A stretch of 64,000 nucleotides of DNA, taken from Burkholderia sp. NRF60-BP8 (lineage in GTDB: Bacteria; Pseudomonadota; Gammaproteobacteria; Burkholderiales; Burkholderiaceae). Both the position numbers and the translations under genes were made by a program. Shown here piece after piece: positions 56,702-64,000 of the stretch. Each line of letters begins with the position of its first letter. The first letter of the stretch is position 1. The DNA is taken from the NCBI RefSeq assembly GCF_001522585.2, contig NZ_CP013373.1, forward strand, positions 2,790,001-2,854,000. The letters are read 5' to 3'. The notes under the pieces are model-generated. The model worked only from the letters and a program-made list of their open reading frames with translations, did not search any database and was not told where the DNA came from.

Positions 56702-57739
56702 ATGAGTACGGCTTCTCCGCCCACCTCGCCGCTGACCGGGGCCCCGGCCCCCGACGACGATTCATTGCGCTATCGCGCGCCGCGCTGGCTGCCCAACAGC
56801 CATGTGCAAACCATCGTGCCCGCGCTGTTCGCGCGGCGTCCGGTTGTCGCTTACCGGCGAGAGCGATGGGAAACCCCCGACCACGACTTCATCGATCTCG
56901 ACTGGGTCGCGCATCTCGACAGCGCGGCGCCGGCGCCCGACGCGCCGCTGTTCGTGCTGTTCCACGGCCTCGAAGGCAGCTCCGGCTCGCACTACGCGCT
57001 CGCGATGATGGCGGCCGCGCGCGCGAAGGGGTGGCACGCGGTCGTCCCGCACTTCCGCAGTTGCAGCGGCGAGATCAACCGCCAGCCGCGCTTCTACCAT
57101 CTCGCCGACAGCGCCGAGGTCGACTGGATCCTGCGCCGGCTCGCCGCGCAGCATCGCGGGCCGCTGGTCGCGGCCGGCGTGTCGCTCGGCGGCAACGTGC
57201 TGCTGCGCTGGCTCGGCGAGCACCGCAGCGACACGTCGATCGTGCATGCCGCCGCCGCGATCTCCACGCCGATCGACGTGCACGCCGGTGGTCGCGCGCT
57301 GTCGCAGGGGTTCGCGATGGTCTATACGCGCAGCTTCCTGAAGACGCTCAAGCGCAAGGCGCTCGCCAAGCTCGACCAGTATCCGGGGCTGTTCGACCGC
57401 GAAGCGATGCTGCAGGCCGTGACGATGCGCGACTTCGACGAGGTCGTGACCGCGCCGCTGCACGGTTTCGCGAACGCGGACGACTACTGGACGAAGGCGA
57501 CCACCCGGCCGCTGCTGCCCGCGATCGACGTGCCGACGCTGATCCTCAACGCCCGCAACGATCCGTTCCTGCCCGAATCGGCGCTGCCGGGCCCCGCCGA
57601 CGTGTCGCCGGCCGTCGAGCTCGACCAGCCCGCGCACGGCGGTCACGCGGGCTTCATGACCGGGCCGTTCCCCGGCCGCCTCGACTGGCTGTCGGCGCGG
57701 GTGTTCGGCTATTGCTCGAAATTCGTCGACCATGGATGA
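56702..57739 (+). CDS. YheT-like alpha/beta hydrolase
   Basis: A 345-residue alpha/beta hydrolase of the YheT/ABHD1-3 family. N-terminal PRWLPNSHVQTIVPALF is diagnostic. The nucleophile Ser lies in GVSLGGNVLLRWLGE near residue 162, the acid in LILNARNDPFLP near 285 and His in PAHGGHAGFMTG near 312. The family includes esterases and phospholipid hydrolases; substrate here unknown. The end overlaps the next gene by 8 bases, indicating coupling. Confidence 0.9.
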   Translation: MSTASPPTSPLTGAPAPDDDSLRYRAPRWLPNSHVQTIVPALFARRPVVAYRRERWETPDHDFIDLDWVAHLDSAAPAPDAPLFVLFHGLEGSSGSHYALAMMAAARAKGWHAVVPHFRSCSGEINRQPRFYHLADSAEVDWILRRLAAQHRGPLVAAGVSLGGNVLLRWLGEHRSDTSIVHAAAAISTPIDVHAGGRALSQGFAMVYTRSFLKTLKRKALAKLDQYPGLFDREAMLQAVTMRDFDEVVTAPLHGFANADDYWTKATTRPLLPAIDVPTLILNARNDPFLPESALPGPADVSPAVELDQPAHGGHAGFMTGPFPGRLDWLSARVFGYCSKFVDHG

Positions 57740-58319
57740 CATCGTCAGGCAGGCGCTCGCCAAATGGCCGAACGTGCCGGATTGCACCGGCTGGCTGCTG
57801 CTCGACCGGCGCGGCGCCTGGCGGCTGCGCGACGACGCGGCGCAGGCGGCCGGCGAGCTCGGCTCGCCGATCCGGCATGCGGCACTGAACGCGTTCATCG
57901 GCCGCAACTACGCGTGCGACGAGCACGGCCAGTGGTTCTTCCAGAACGGGCCGCAGCGCGTGTACGTCGAGCTCGCGTATACGCCGTGGGTCGTGCGGCT
58001 CGCCGAACGCGACGGGCAGCTTGCGCTCACCGACCAGACGGGCGCCCCGTTCGAACCGGACGCGGTCTGGCTCGACGACGGCGGCGGCGTGCTGTTTCGC
58101 GATGCCGGCCCTCCCGCACGCATCGCGGCGCTGCACGATCACGACCTCGGCTTGTTTGCCGATCATGCGGACTTCGACGCGACACCGCCCGTGCTGCGCT
58201 GGCGCGACGGGCGCACGCTGACGCTCGGCCAGCTCGCTCGCGCCGACGTGCCGGCGACGTTCGGATTCGTCGCGAGTCCTGCGCAGCGGGCGCGCGATGC
58301 GTCGAACGACGGCCGCTGA
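57732..58319 (+). CDS. Conserved DUF-type protein of unknown function
   Basis: A 195-residue soluble protein. It contains CTGWLLLDRRGAWRLRDD near residue 17, FIGRNYACDEHGQWFFQNG near 55 and RVYVELAYTPWVVRL near 76, giving the impression of a conserved beta-rich domain. I believe it is annotated DUF2946 in Burkholderia, but I am not certain. Its start overlaps the YheT-like gene by 8 bases, suggesting the two proteins act together. No membrane segment or catalytic motif is visible. Confidence 0.8.
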   Translation: MDDIVRQALAKWPNVPDCTGWLLLDRRGAWRLRDDAAQAAGELGSPIRHAALNAFIGRNYACDEHGQWFFQNGPQRVYVELAYTPWVVRLAERDGQLALTDQTGAPFEPDAVWLDDGGGVLFRDAGPPARIAALHDHDLGLFADHADFDATPPVLRWRDGRTLTLGQLARADVPATFGFVASPAQRARDASNDGR

Positions 58320-58377
58320 CGTGCGATCGCCGTAGCCCGCGTGTCACTCGTGTCACGCCTGCCCGCCCGACGGGCCG

Positions 58378-60072
58378 CTATCCGCGCCCGTTCTTCTCGT
58401 CGTCGCGCTCTTCCTTGTAGCGCGCCTCGAATTCCAGCAGCCGCGCGCCGATGATCGACTGCTCGTAGAACGATACGTCCTTCGCGTCGCGCGCTTCCTT
58501 CAGTTGCCGGATCGCCGACGGCCACGCGCCGTCGAGCGCCAGTTTCTCCGCCAGCGCCCGGCGCCGCGCGAGCACGTCGCCCTTGCCGTCGCTCGCCTTC
58601 GCGAGGTAATCCCACCAGTCCGGCTGTTCGGGGTCGGCCTTGGCCTGCGCCCGTGCGAGCGTCTGCGCTTCGGCGAAGCGGCGGGCGGCGATCAGCGCCT
58701 GCAGGTGCGCGACGATCGCCGCGTGCGACGCCGGCCAGCGCCGCTGCGCGAGCGCCGAGAGCCGTACCGCGTCGTCGGTTCGGCCCGCGCGGCGGGCGAT
58801 GTCGGCGGCCAGCACGTCGAGGCTCGGCGAACTGCTCGCCGGATCGTCGTCGCGCCGCTCGCGCGCATCGAACGCGCTGCGCGCCGACGCGAGCGCCTTG
58901 TCCGCCGCGTCGTACTGGCCGAGCAGCGTGTTCGCGAGCGCGATGCCGTACCAGTTCGCCGCGACGTTCGGCGCCGTGCGATCGTCGATCTCGAGCTGCA
59001 TCCGGCGCGCCTCGGCCGAGATGTCGGTCGGCGCCCGGTTCTGCAGGACGCGCAGCCGCGCGCGCACGAACCCGTATTCGGCCGACTGGCGCGGCTGCCG
59101 GTACGGCGCGCGCCGCGCACGGTCCTCCATGTCGGCAATCCGCTCGCCGGTCAGCGGGTGCGTGCGCGCATAGGCCGGCACGCCCGCATCGCCCATCGAC
59201 GCACGATCGAGCCGCTCGAAGAAGCCCGGCATCCCGTACGGGTCGTAGCCGGCCCCCGCGAGCAACTGGAAGCCGACGCGGTCGGCCTCGCGCTCGGCCG
59301 ACCGCGAGAAGCGCAACTGGTTGTCGACCGCATACGCCTGCCCGCCCATCGCGATCGCGCTGCCGAGATCGCCGCTGCGCGCGAGTACGCCGGCCAGCAC
59401 GCCGAGCAGCATCGTCGCGAGCGCCGTATAGCCGGTCTTCTCGCTCGCGCCGATCATCCGTGCGATGTGCCGCTGCAGCACGTGGCCCATCTCGTGGCCG
59501 ACCACCGATGCGAGCTCCGACTCCGTCTGCGTCGTCACCACCAGCCCGCTGTTGATCCCGATGAAGCCGCCCGGCATCGAGAACGCATTGATCTGCGGAT
59601 CGCGCACCGGGAACAGGTCGAAGTCCGGCGTGTAGCCGCCGATGTAGCGCGCCGTCGCCGCGGCCGCGAGCCGCGCCGCCATCGCATTCAGGTAGTCGCG
59701 CACGAGCCAGTCGTCGAGATAGTCTGGATCGCGCCGCACTTCGCGCATCACGCGCTCGCCGAGCCGGCGCTCGGCTCGCGGCGTCAGCGAACCGCCGGAG
59801 CCGTCGCCGAGATCGGGCAGCTCGAGCGCACGCAGCGGCGCGCGCAGGCTCGCGACCGGCGCCGACGCACCGCCCGCGTCCGCAAACCGGCTCTCCGCGC
59901 CGCCGTACGTGCCGAACACGCCGGTCGCGATGCCGGACGGCACGGTGGAAATCGACGCCGCGCCGCCGCCCGCCGGCTCGAGCGGCGGCGCGGATGCGCT
60001 CTGTGCATGGCCGCCCGGCGGCAGCGCGAGCGCCGCCGACAGCGACACGGCAAGCAACTGTTTGACACGCAT
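58378..60072 (-). CDS. bepA: Periplasmic M48 metalloprotease with TPR region (BepA/YfgC-like)
   Basis: A 564-residue zinc protease with a signal peptide ending near residue 23 (GGHAQS). The M48 domain has HEMGH at residues 193-197, with the third ligand in READRVG near 256 and INAFSMPGG near 162. The C-terminal 270 residues contain TPR-like helices. In E. coli BepA assembles or degrades LptD and other outer-membrane barrels; the same architecture suggests the same role. A minus-strand TACAAT (60148-60143) may be its -10 box. It is divergent from moaC. Confidence 0.9.
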   Translation of the reverse strand: MRVKQLLAVSLSAALALPPGGHAQSASAPPLEPAGGGAASISTVPSGIATGVFGTYGGAESRFADAGGASAPVASLRAPLRALELPDLGDGSGGSLTPRAERRLGERVMREVRRDPDYLDDWLVRDYLNAMAARLAAAATARYIGGYTPDFDLFPVRDPQINAFSMPGGFIGINSGLVVTTQTESELASVVGHEMGHVLQRHIARMIGASEKTGYTALATMLLGVLAGVLARSGDLGSAIAMGGQAYAVDNQLRFSRSAEREADRVGFQLLAGAGYDPYGMPGFFERLDRASMGDAGVPAYARTHPLTGERIADMEDRARRAPYRQPRQSAEYGFVRARLRVLQNRAPTDISAEARRMQLEIDDRTAPNVAANWYGIALANTLLGQYDAADKALASARSAFDARERRDDDPASSSPSLDVLAADIARRAGRTDDAVRLSALAQRRWPASHAAIVAHLQALIAARRFAEAQTLARAQAKADPEQPDWWDYLAKASDGKGDVLARRRALAEKLALDGAWPSAIRQLKEARDAKDVSFYEQSIIGARLLEFEARYKEERDDEKNGRG

Positions 60073-60215
60073 GGCAGGATGAAAACGACGCCGTCCCGCG
60101 CACCCGGCGCGCAGCGCGGCGTTTGGTCTGAATATTCGGGTCATTGTACCGGCGCCGCGACGACTGTCCCGTGCCGCGCGTGCGGCATCTGCGCCTGCGG
60201 CAACGCGAACGCCGC

Positions 60216-60224
60216 TGCTATGAT
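60216..60224 (+). promoter_or_regulatory. Candidate extended -10 promoter of moaC
   Basis: TGCTATGAT contains TATGAT (60219-60224) preceded by TG one base away, the extended -10 form. Transcription would begin about 110 bases before moaC. No good -35 box is present, which extended -10 promoters can tolerate. Confidence 0.45.
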
Positions 60225-60341
60225 AGGCGCCCGTTGAGAGATTGGATCGGTTCGTCGCGCCGGTGTGGAACCCGGTGGCCAGCCGATCGCGAAGCAGGAT
60301 CGAGGCACGTGCGCGCGCACGCCGTTCCACTAGAGGAAGCC

Positions 60342-60830
60342 ATGTCAGGACTCACCCATTTCGATGCCGCCGGCCACGCCCACATGGTCGACGTCGGCGG
60401 CAAGCAGGAAACGCAACGCATCGCGATCGCGCGCGGCACGATCCGGATGCTGCCGGCCACGTTCGCGCTGATTCGCGACGGCAAGGCCAAGAAAGGCGAC
60501 GTGCTCGGCGTCGCGCGCATCGCGGCGATCCAGGGCGCGAAGCGCACGGCCGATCTCATTCCGCTGTGCCACCCGCTCGCGCTGACGCGCGTGGCCGTCG
60601 ACTTCGAACTCGACGACGCGCTGCCGGGCGTGCATTGCGTCGCGCAGGTGGAGACGTTCGGCCGGACCGGCGTCGAGATGGAAGCGCTGACGGCCGTCCA
60701 GGTCGGACTGCTGACCGTCTACGACATGTGCAAGGCGGTCGATCGCGGGATGGTGATCACGGACGTGAGCGTGCGGGAAAAGCGCGGCGGGAAGTCGGGG
60801 GACTGGAAGGCGGAAGACGTCGCCGGCTGA
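60342..60830 (+). CDS. moaC: Cyclic pyranopterin monophosphate synthase (MoaC)
   Basis: A 162-residue enzyme that, after MoaA, forms cyclic pyranopterin monophosphate for molybdenum cofactor. Signatures include [14 protein letters not shown] near residue 15, [18 protein letters not shown] near 66, and [20 protein letters not shown] near 107, followed by YDMCKA. The ATG at 60342 has AGAGGAAG upstream. No other moa gene is adjacent. Confidence 0.95.
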   Translation: MSGLTHFDAAGHAHMVDVGGKQETQRIAIARGTIRMLPATFALIRDGKAKKGDVLGVARIAAIQGAKRTADLIPLCHPLALTRVAVDFELDDALPGVHCVAQVETFGRTGVEMEALTAVQVGLLTVYDMCKAVDRGMVITDVSVREKRGGKSGDWKAEDVAG

Positions 60831-61184
60831 GCGCACGCCGCGACGCACTCGCGCGCAGCTCGTGGGGAATCGATGGTTGTCGTGATTTCCCGGTCGAACG
60901 ACAGACCATCAGGAAACCACGTCGCCGATGGGGAGCGATTCGGTGAAATGCGTTGCGCCGCTGCCGTATGCGTGCCCCGGTGCGCCACCGTGCCGGCAGC
61001 TATCCGTTCCCATGTGAACCGGCCCTGACGGGCAAGCGCGGGAAAACACCGTCACGATGCGTTGATCGACGGACGCGCGACGGCTTCGCGTCATTCGGCG
61101 CCACGCCGGACTGTCGCGGCACGAACCCGATACCCCGGAACTGAATCTGGACCGCGCGCCACGGCGCGGCGCCCGCTCCCGGCG
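60831..61184. other. Gene-free stretch between moaC and the TonB-like lipoprotein
   Basis: 354 bases between convergent genes. I see no T-tailed hairpin and no convincing small gene or RNA. GC is slightly below that of flanking genes. Confidence 0.5.
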
Positions 61185-61535
61185 TCACTGCCCGCGCTGC
61201 GGTTCGAACACGAACGGCTGGGTCAGCAAGAAAGGGTTCGCGGTCGCGCCAGTCTGCACGCACGTGGCGTGCGTCATCGCTTCGACGGCCGCGCGATCGG
61301 CCGCCGCATTGCGGCTGCTCGTCGTCACGGTGACGTTCTGCGCTTCGCCGGTCGTCGTCATCAACGCACGCACCAGCACGGTCGCCGGACGCGTGAGCGG
61401 CTTCGCGGTATCCGGATAGACGGCACGCGGAATGTGGCAGGTCAGCTTGCTTTCCTGCGACGACGACAGCATCGCGCAGCCGGAAAACAGCATCGCGACG
61501 GCGGGCAGGATCAGGTAGGTCGAGCGAATGGCCAT
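61185..61535 (-). CDS. Small TonB C-terminal-domain-like lipoprotein
   Basis: A 116-residue lipoprotein with lipobox LFSGC (Cys20). The mature part resembles a TonB C-terminal domain: YPDTAKPLTRPATVLVRALM near residue 40, then VTTSSRNAAADRAAVEAMTH near 70. It lacks the membrane anchor and Pro-rich linker of real TonB, so it cannot transduce energy itself; it may bind an outer-membrane partner. The start at 61535 is set by the signal peptide. It is about 460 bases from pglL on the same strand, with no gene between. Confidence 0.8.
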   Translation of the reverse strand: MAIRSTYLILPAVAMLFSGCAMLSSSQESKLTCHIPRAVYPDTAKPLTRPATVLVRALMTTTGEAQNVTVTTSSRNAAADRAAVEAMTHATCVQTGATANPFLLTQPFVFEPQRGQ

Positions 61536-61995
61536 GGTCGAATATCGTTCTTCAGCACTGTCTGGGCACACGCGCCGCGCGACGGAAGCCTTCCCCGCCC
61601 GCATCGCGTATGTCTCGCTGCGCCGCGGCCATCGGACCGGCGCCCCGTTACGGCCGCACGGCCGAGCGACGCTCGACCGCGATCCTGCCCGGCGAAATGC
61701 CCGGATAGCCGGGAAGTTTTCCGTGTTCGCACCGGCTACGCCCCGCGCCGGCGCGCACGCCAGCGCTTTCGCGCATTGTGCACGCGCCGCCCGGCCAGCG
61801 GCGGCGATTTGACAATGGTTGACGCGAATCGCCGCCCATTCGACCGGAATCCGCGCGATCCGCGACGTAATCGATGGCCGACCGGAGCGACACGCTACGC
61901 GCCGCGTCGTGTTGCGCCGACGTCAGCCGCCTTCGGCGCGACGCAACAGACGCCGGCATTCCCCGTTCCGGCGTGTGCGACGTGCACGACGTGCG
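61536..61995. other. Gene-free stretch between pglL and the TonB-like lipoprotein
   Basis: 460 bases on the minus-strand side of pglL. A CGCCGG/CCGGCG hairpin lies near 61951-61976 without a T run, possibly ending pglL. The rest is GC-rich with only low-complexity open frames and no identifiable promoter. Confidence 0.5.
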
Positions 61996-63774
61996 TCAAT
62001 CCGAATCGTCGTCGTCCGAATCGTCGCCCTCGTCGGCCGGCGCTTCCCCGTACTTCGCGACGACGGCCGCCCTGAACGCCTTCAGCGCCGGCTCCTGGTC
62101 GCACAGCTTGTACAACGAGGCCAGTTGCTGCGGCCAGTCCTTCAATTCCTTCGCAAACACATGCAGGCGCGCGACGGTATCGAGGGCGTCGGCTTCGCGG
62201 CCGGCCAGCGCCTGCAGTACCGCGTAGCGGCGCAGCACCGTCTCGCCCGGCAGCAGCGCGATCGCGCGCTCGTGCGCGGCGAGCTTGGCCGGCAAATCGT
62301 CCGGCGAAATCGGGAGCAGCGTCGCCGCACCGTAATCGCCCCACGCGCCGAACAGCAGCGACGGCGCATCGCGGTACTGCGCGGCCGGGCTGCTGCCGTA
62401 ATAGAGCACTTCCGCGCGCTGGTAGTCGCGCAGCACCGGCACCGCCGCCAGCACGCCGCCGAACGACAGCACCGCGAACAGCCCGAATGCCGCACGCCCC
62501 GGCAGGATGCGCAGCGGCTTCACCTCGAGCAGCCCGATCACGAACATCGCCGGCAGCAGGAAGAACATGTATTGCTGCGGATATTCGACGAGCGCATGCA
62601 TCAGCAGGATGCCGATCAGCGCGAAGCCGAACACGCGCATGCTCGACTGCGGCCCCCGCACCGCGCGCACGAACCACGTGACGAGCGCGACGGCGAGCAC
62701 GCCGAGCCCGACGAGACCGGACTTCGCGAGCAGGTCGATGAAGATGTCGTGCGAATTGTTCGCGATCTCGACGCCGCCGAGCGTGCGCACGAGCGCAAAC
62801 TGGTGCGACGGGAATTCGCCCCAACCGACGCCGAGCAGCGGATGCTCGCGGAACATCGCGAGCCCGTACTTCCACAACGCGAGGCGCGGCGCGATCTGCC
62901 CGGCATCGCGCATCCGGTCGGCGGCCGACTCCGCGAGATTCAGGTGGTAGTGCACGTTGGCCCAGCGCACCGCGACGTTCACCGCGACGAACGCGACGGC
63001 GAGCACGACAGGTATCAGCCACGCACGCGCATTGCCCGGCGTGCGGCGCGATTCGACCCACGCCATCCAGAAGCCCGCGACGACCATCACCGCGACCTGC
63101 AGCCACGGCCCGCGCGACACCGTCAGCGCGAGACCGACCGACAGCACGAGCGACAGCGCGAGCCACGCCCACACCGCGAGCCGGCGAGTCTGCACCAGAT
63201 ACAGCGCGCCCGCGAGCGCAAAGGCGATGTAGCTGGCCAGGTGATTCGCCTGCGCCATGTTGCCGTATGGACGGCGGTCGACCGCGATGTTGTACACCAC
63301 GACGAACGGCGACACGGCCGACTCGAGGTGGAACAACTGCACGATCTGGGTACCGACGGCGAACACGCCGCCGACGAGCAGCGCACCGGCCATCATCCGC
63401 GACACGGTTTCCGCCATGCCGTCGCGCGCCAGCGCGTAGCCGGCCTGCATGGCAACCAGCGCGGCCGCGAGATAACCGACCGCCAGCCAGTTCATCGACG
63501 GCACCTTGAGCGGGATCAGCGCGACCTGCGCGATCAACACCGCCGCGAAGCCGAGCGGCGCGACGAACGCAGCCGGCGCGGCAAACGGCTGGGGCGGGCG
63601 GCCGGTGCGCGCAAGCAGCACGACGGATACGCCCACCAGCAGATACAGCACCAGTGCGGAAAACTCGGAATAGAAGGTCGGGATCGGATACGTGTGATTC
63701 GTGATCGCGTACGGCACGATCAGGGCGACAGCCAGCGCAACGAGCGACAACGAACGGGAAAAAGTAGAAGGCAT
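61996..63774 (-). CDS. pglL: PglL-type O-oligosaccharyltransferase (Wzy_C domain)
   Basis: A 592-residue inner-membrane enzyme with about 12 hydrophobic segments and a large periplasmic loop containing the Wzy_C/O-antigen-ligase pattern (LGVGWGEFPSHQFALVRT and NSHDIFIDLLAKSGLVGLG near residues 370-415). PglL enzymes move lipid-linked glycans onto Ser/Thr of pilin and many other exported proteins. The C-terminal region includes a TPR-like segment and a very acidic tail. It follows a pilin-like gene. A minus-strand TATAGT (63808-63803) may be its own -10 box. A waaL O-antigen ligase is the alternative; pilin context favours PglL. Confidence 0.9.
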   Translation of the reverse strand: MPSTFSRSLSLVALAVALIVPYAITNHTYPIPTFYSEFSALVLYLLVGVSVVLLARTGRPPQPFAAPAAFVAPLGFAAVLIAQVALIPLKVPSMNWLAVGYLAAALVAMQAGYALARDGMAETVSRMMAGALLVGGVFAVGTQIVQLFHLESAVSPFVVVYNIAVDRRPYGNMAQANHLASYIAFALAGALYLVQTRRLAVWAWLALSLVLSVGLALTVSRGPWLQVAVMVVAGFWMAWVESRRTPGNARAWLIPVVLAVAFVAVNVAVRWANVHYHLNLAESAADRMRDAGQIAPRLALWKYGLAMFREHPLLGVGWGEFPSHQFALVRTLGGVEIANNSHDIFIDLLAKSGLVGLGVLAVALVTWFVRAVRGPQSSMRVFGFALIGILLMHALVEYPQQYMFFLLPAMFVIGLLEVKPLRILPGRAAFGLFAVLSFGGVLAAVPVLRDYQRAEVLYYGSSPAAQYRDAPSLLFGAWGDYGAATLLPISPDDLPAKLAAHERAIALLPGETVLRRYAVLQALAGREADALDTVARLHVFAKELKDWPQQLASLYKLCDQEPALKAFRAAVVAKYGEAPADEGDDSDDDDSD

Positions 63775-63929
63775 GAGCGAACCGGATGTCAGCAACCGGC
63801 GCACTATACAAAACTTTCCCTGCTCTGTGCGGGGCTGTCGCTCCGCGAGCCGACGCGGGGCCGCAGCCCCCGCCGGCCGAATCGGCGGGCGGCAGGCCGC
63901 ATGCGCGGCCGCCCTCCCTCTGCCCAGCC

Positions 63930-64000
63930 TTATGCGCGGCACTCCGCCGGTGCATATTTCGCGGGCAGCGTCGCGGCGGCGGCCGGCAACGGCCCCGCGC
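63930..64000 (-). CDS. pilA: Type IV pilin, C-terminal end (5' part outside window)
   Basis: Only the last 23 codons are present on the minus strand, ending LPAKYAPAECRA then TAA at 63932-63930. A penultimate-region Cys after a KYxPAxCR-like stretch is the usual end of Burkholderia/Ralstonia type IVa pilins, the second cysteine of the disulphide D-region. pglL lies 155 bases downstream on the same strand, the usual place of a pilin glycosylating enzyme. The call rests on a short fragment plus context. Confidence 0.7.
   Translation of the reverse strand, partial: AGPLPAAAATLPAKYAPAECRA

Noticed and set aside
61648-61959. A 103-codon minus-strand frame in the pglL-lipoprotein gap
   Set aside because: Arg-rich, low complexity, no ribosome site and no known domain.

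Overview
The window is GC-rich chromosomal DNA with short gaps, frequent ATGA-type overlaps and no mobile elements. Gene content and order (BpeAB-OprB-type efflux operon with its TetR gene, a MucD-type protease behind a two-component pair, pgk-pyk-fba-purCEK, pilA-pglL) point to chromosome 1 of a Burkholderia, most probably of the cepacia complex. This assignment rests on recognition of families and order, not on a database search.

Region 1 (1-15.9 kb) is a sugar-alcohol catabolic island. On the plus strand are a polyol 4-dehydrogenase (cut by the window edge), xylulokinase and a SorC/DeoR-type regulator. On the minus strand an eight-gene operon encodes a SmoS-like polyol dehydrogenase, a PfkB kinase, a GatZ/KbaZ protein, a complete sugar ABC transporter and a HAD phosphatase. 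A LysR regulator with a divergent serine hydrolase-MFS pair sits between the two halves. The expected flow is uptake of polyols, oxidation to ketoses, and phosphorylation into xylulose-5-phosphate or fructose-6-phosphate.

Region 2 (16-25 kb) has zur-znuACB for zinc (or related metal) uptake, convergent fghA/adhC for glutathione-dependent formaldehyde oxidation, a lone FGGY kinase and a purine-type NCS2 permease. Region 3 (25-32.3 kb) is the RND efflux operon, with an AcrR-like operator inside the promoter spacer and the divergent TetR gene. Region 4 (32.3-43.8 kb) has a GlxA-type regulator divergent from a cysteine hydrolase, small conserved proteins, a response regulator-sensor kinase-MucD envelope-stress unit with a four-copy CTTAA array before mucD, PBP4, a sterol-desaturase-like protein and a GDSL lipoprotein.

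Region 5 (43.8-54.7 kb) is housekeeping on the minus strand: tsaC, purK, purE, purC, fba, pyk, pgk and azlCD, then plus-strand ilvE. Region 6 (54.7-64 kb) has a zinc-finger protein, waaF, an NTF2-like protein, a YheT-like hydrolase, a conserved unknown, an M48 peptidase, moaC, a TonB-C-like lipoprotein, the O-oligosaccharyltransferase pglL and the last codons of a type IV pilin.

No tRNA, rRNA, CRISPR array, prophage, insertion sequence or secondary-metabolite cluster was seen. The points most worth checking are the CTTAA array before mucD, the AcrR-like operator, the GlxA-side inverted repeat, the unusual metal ligands of ZnuA with a histidine tail on ZnuC, and the GatZ protein lacking a GatY partner.
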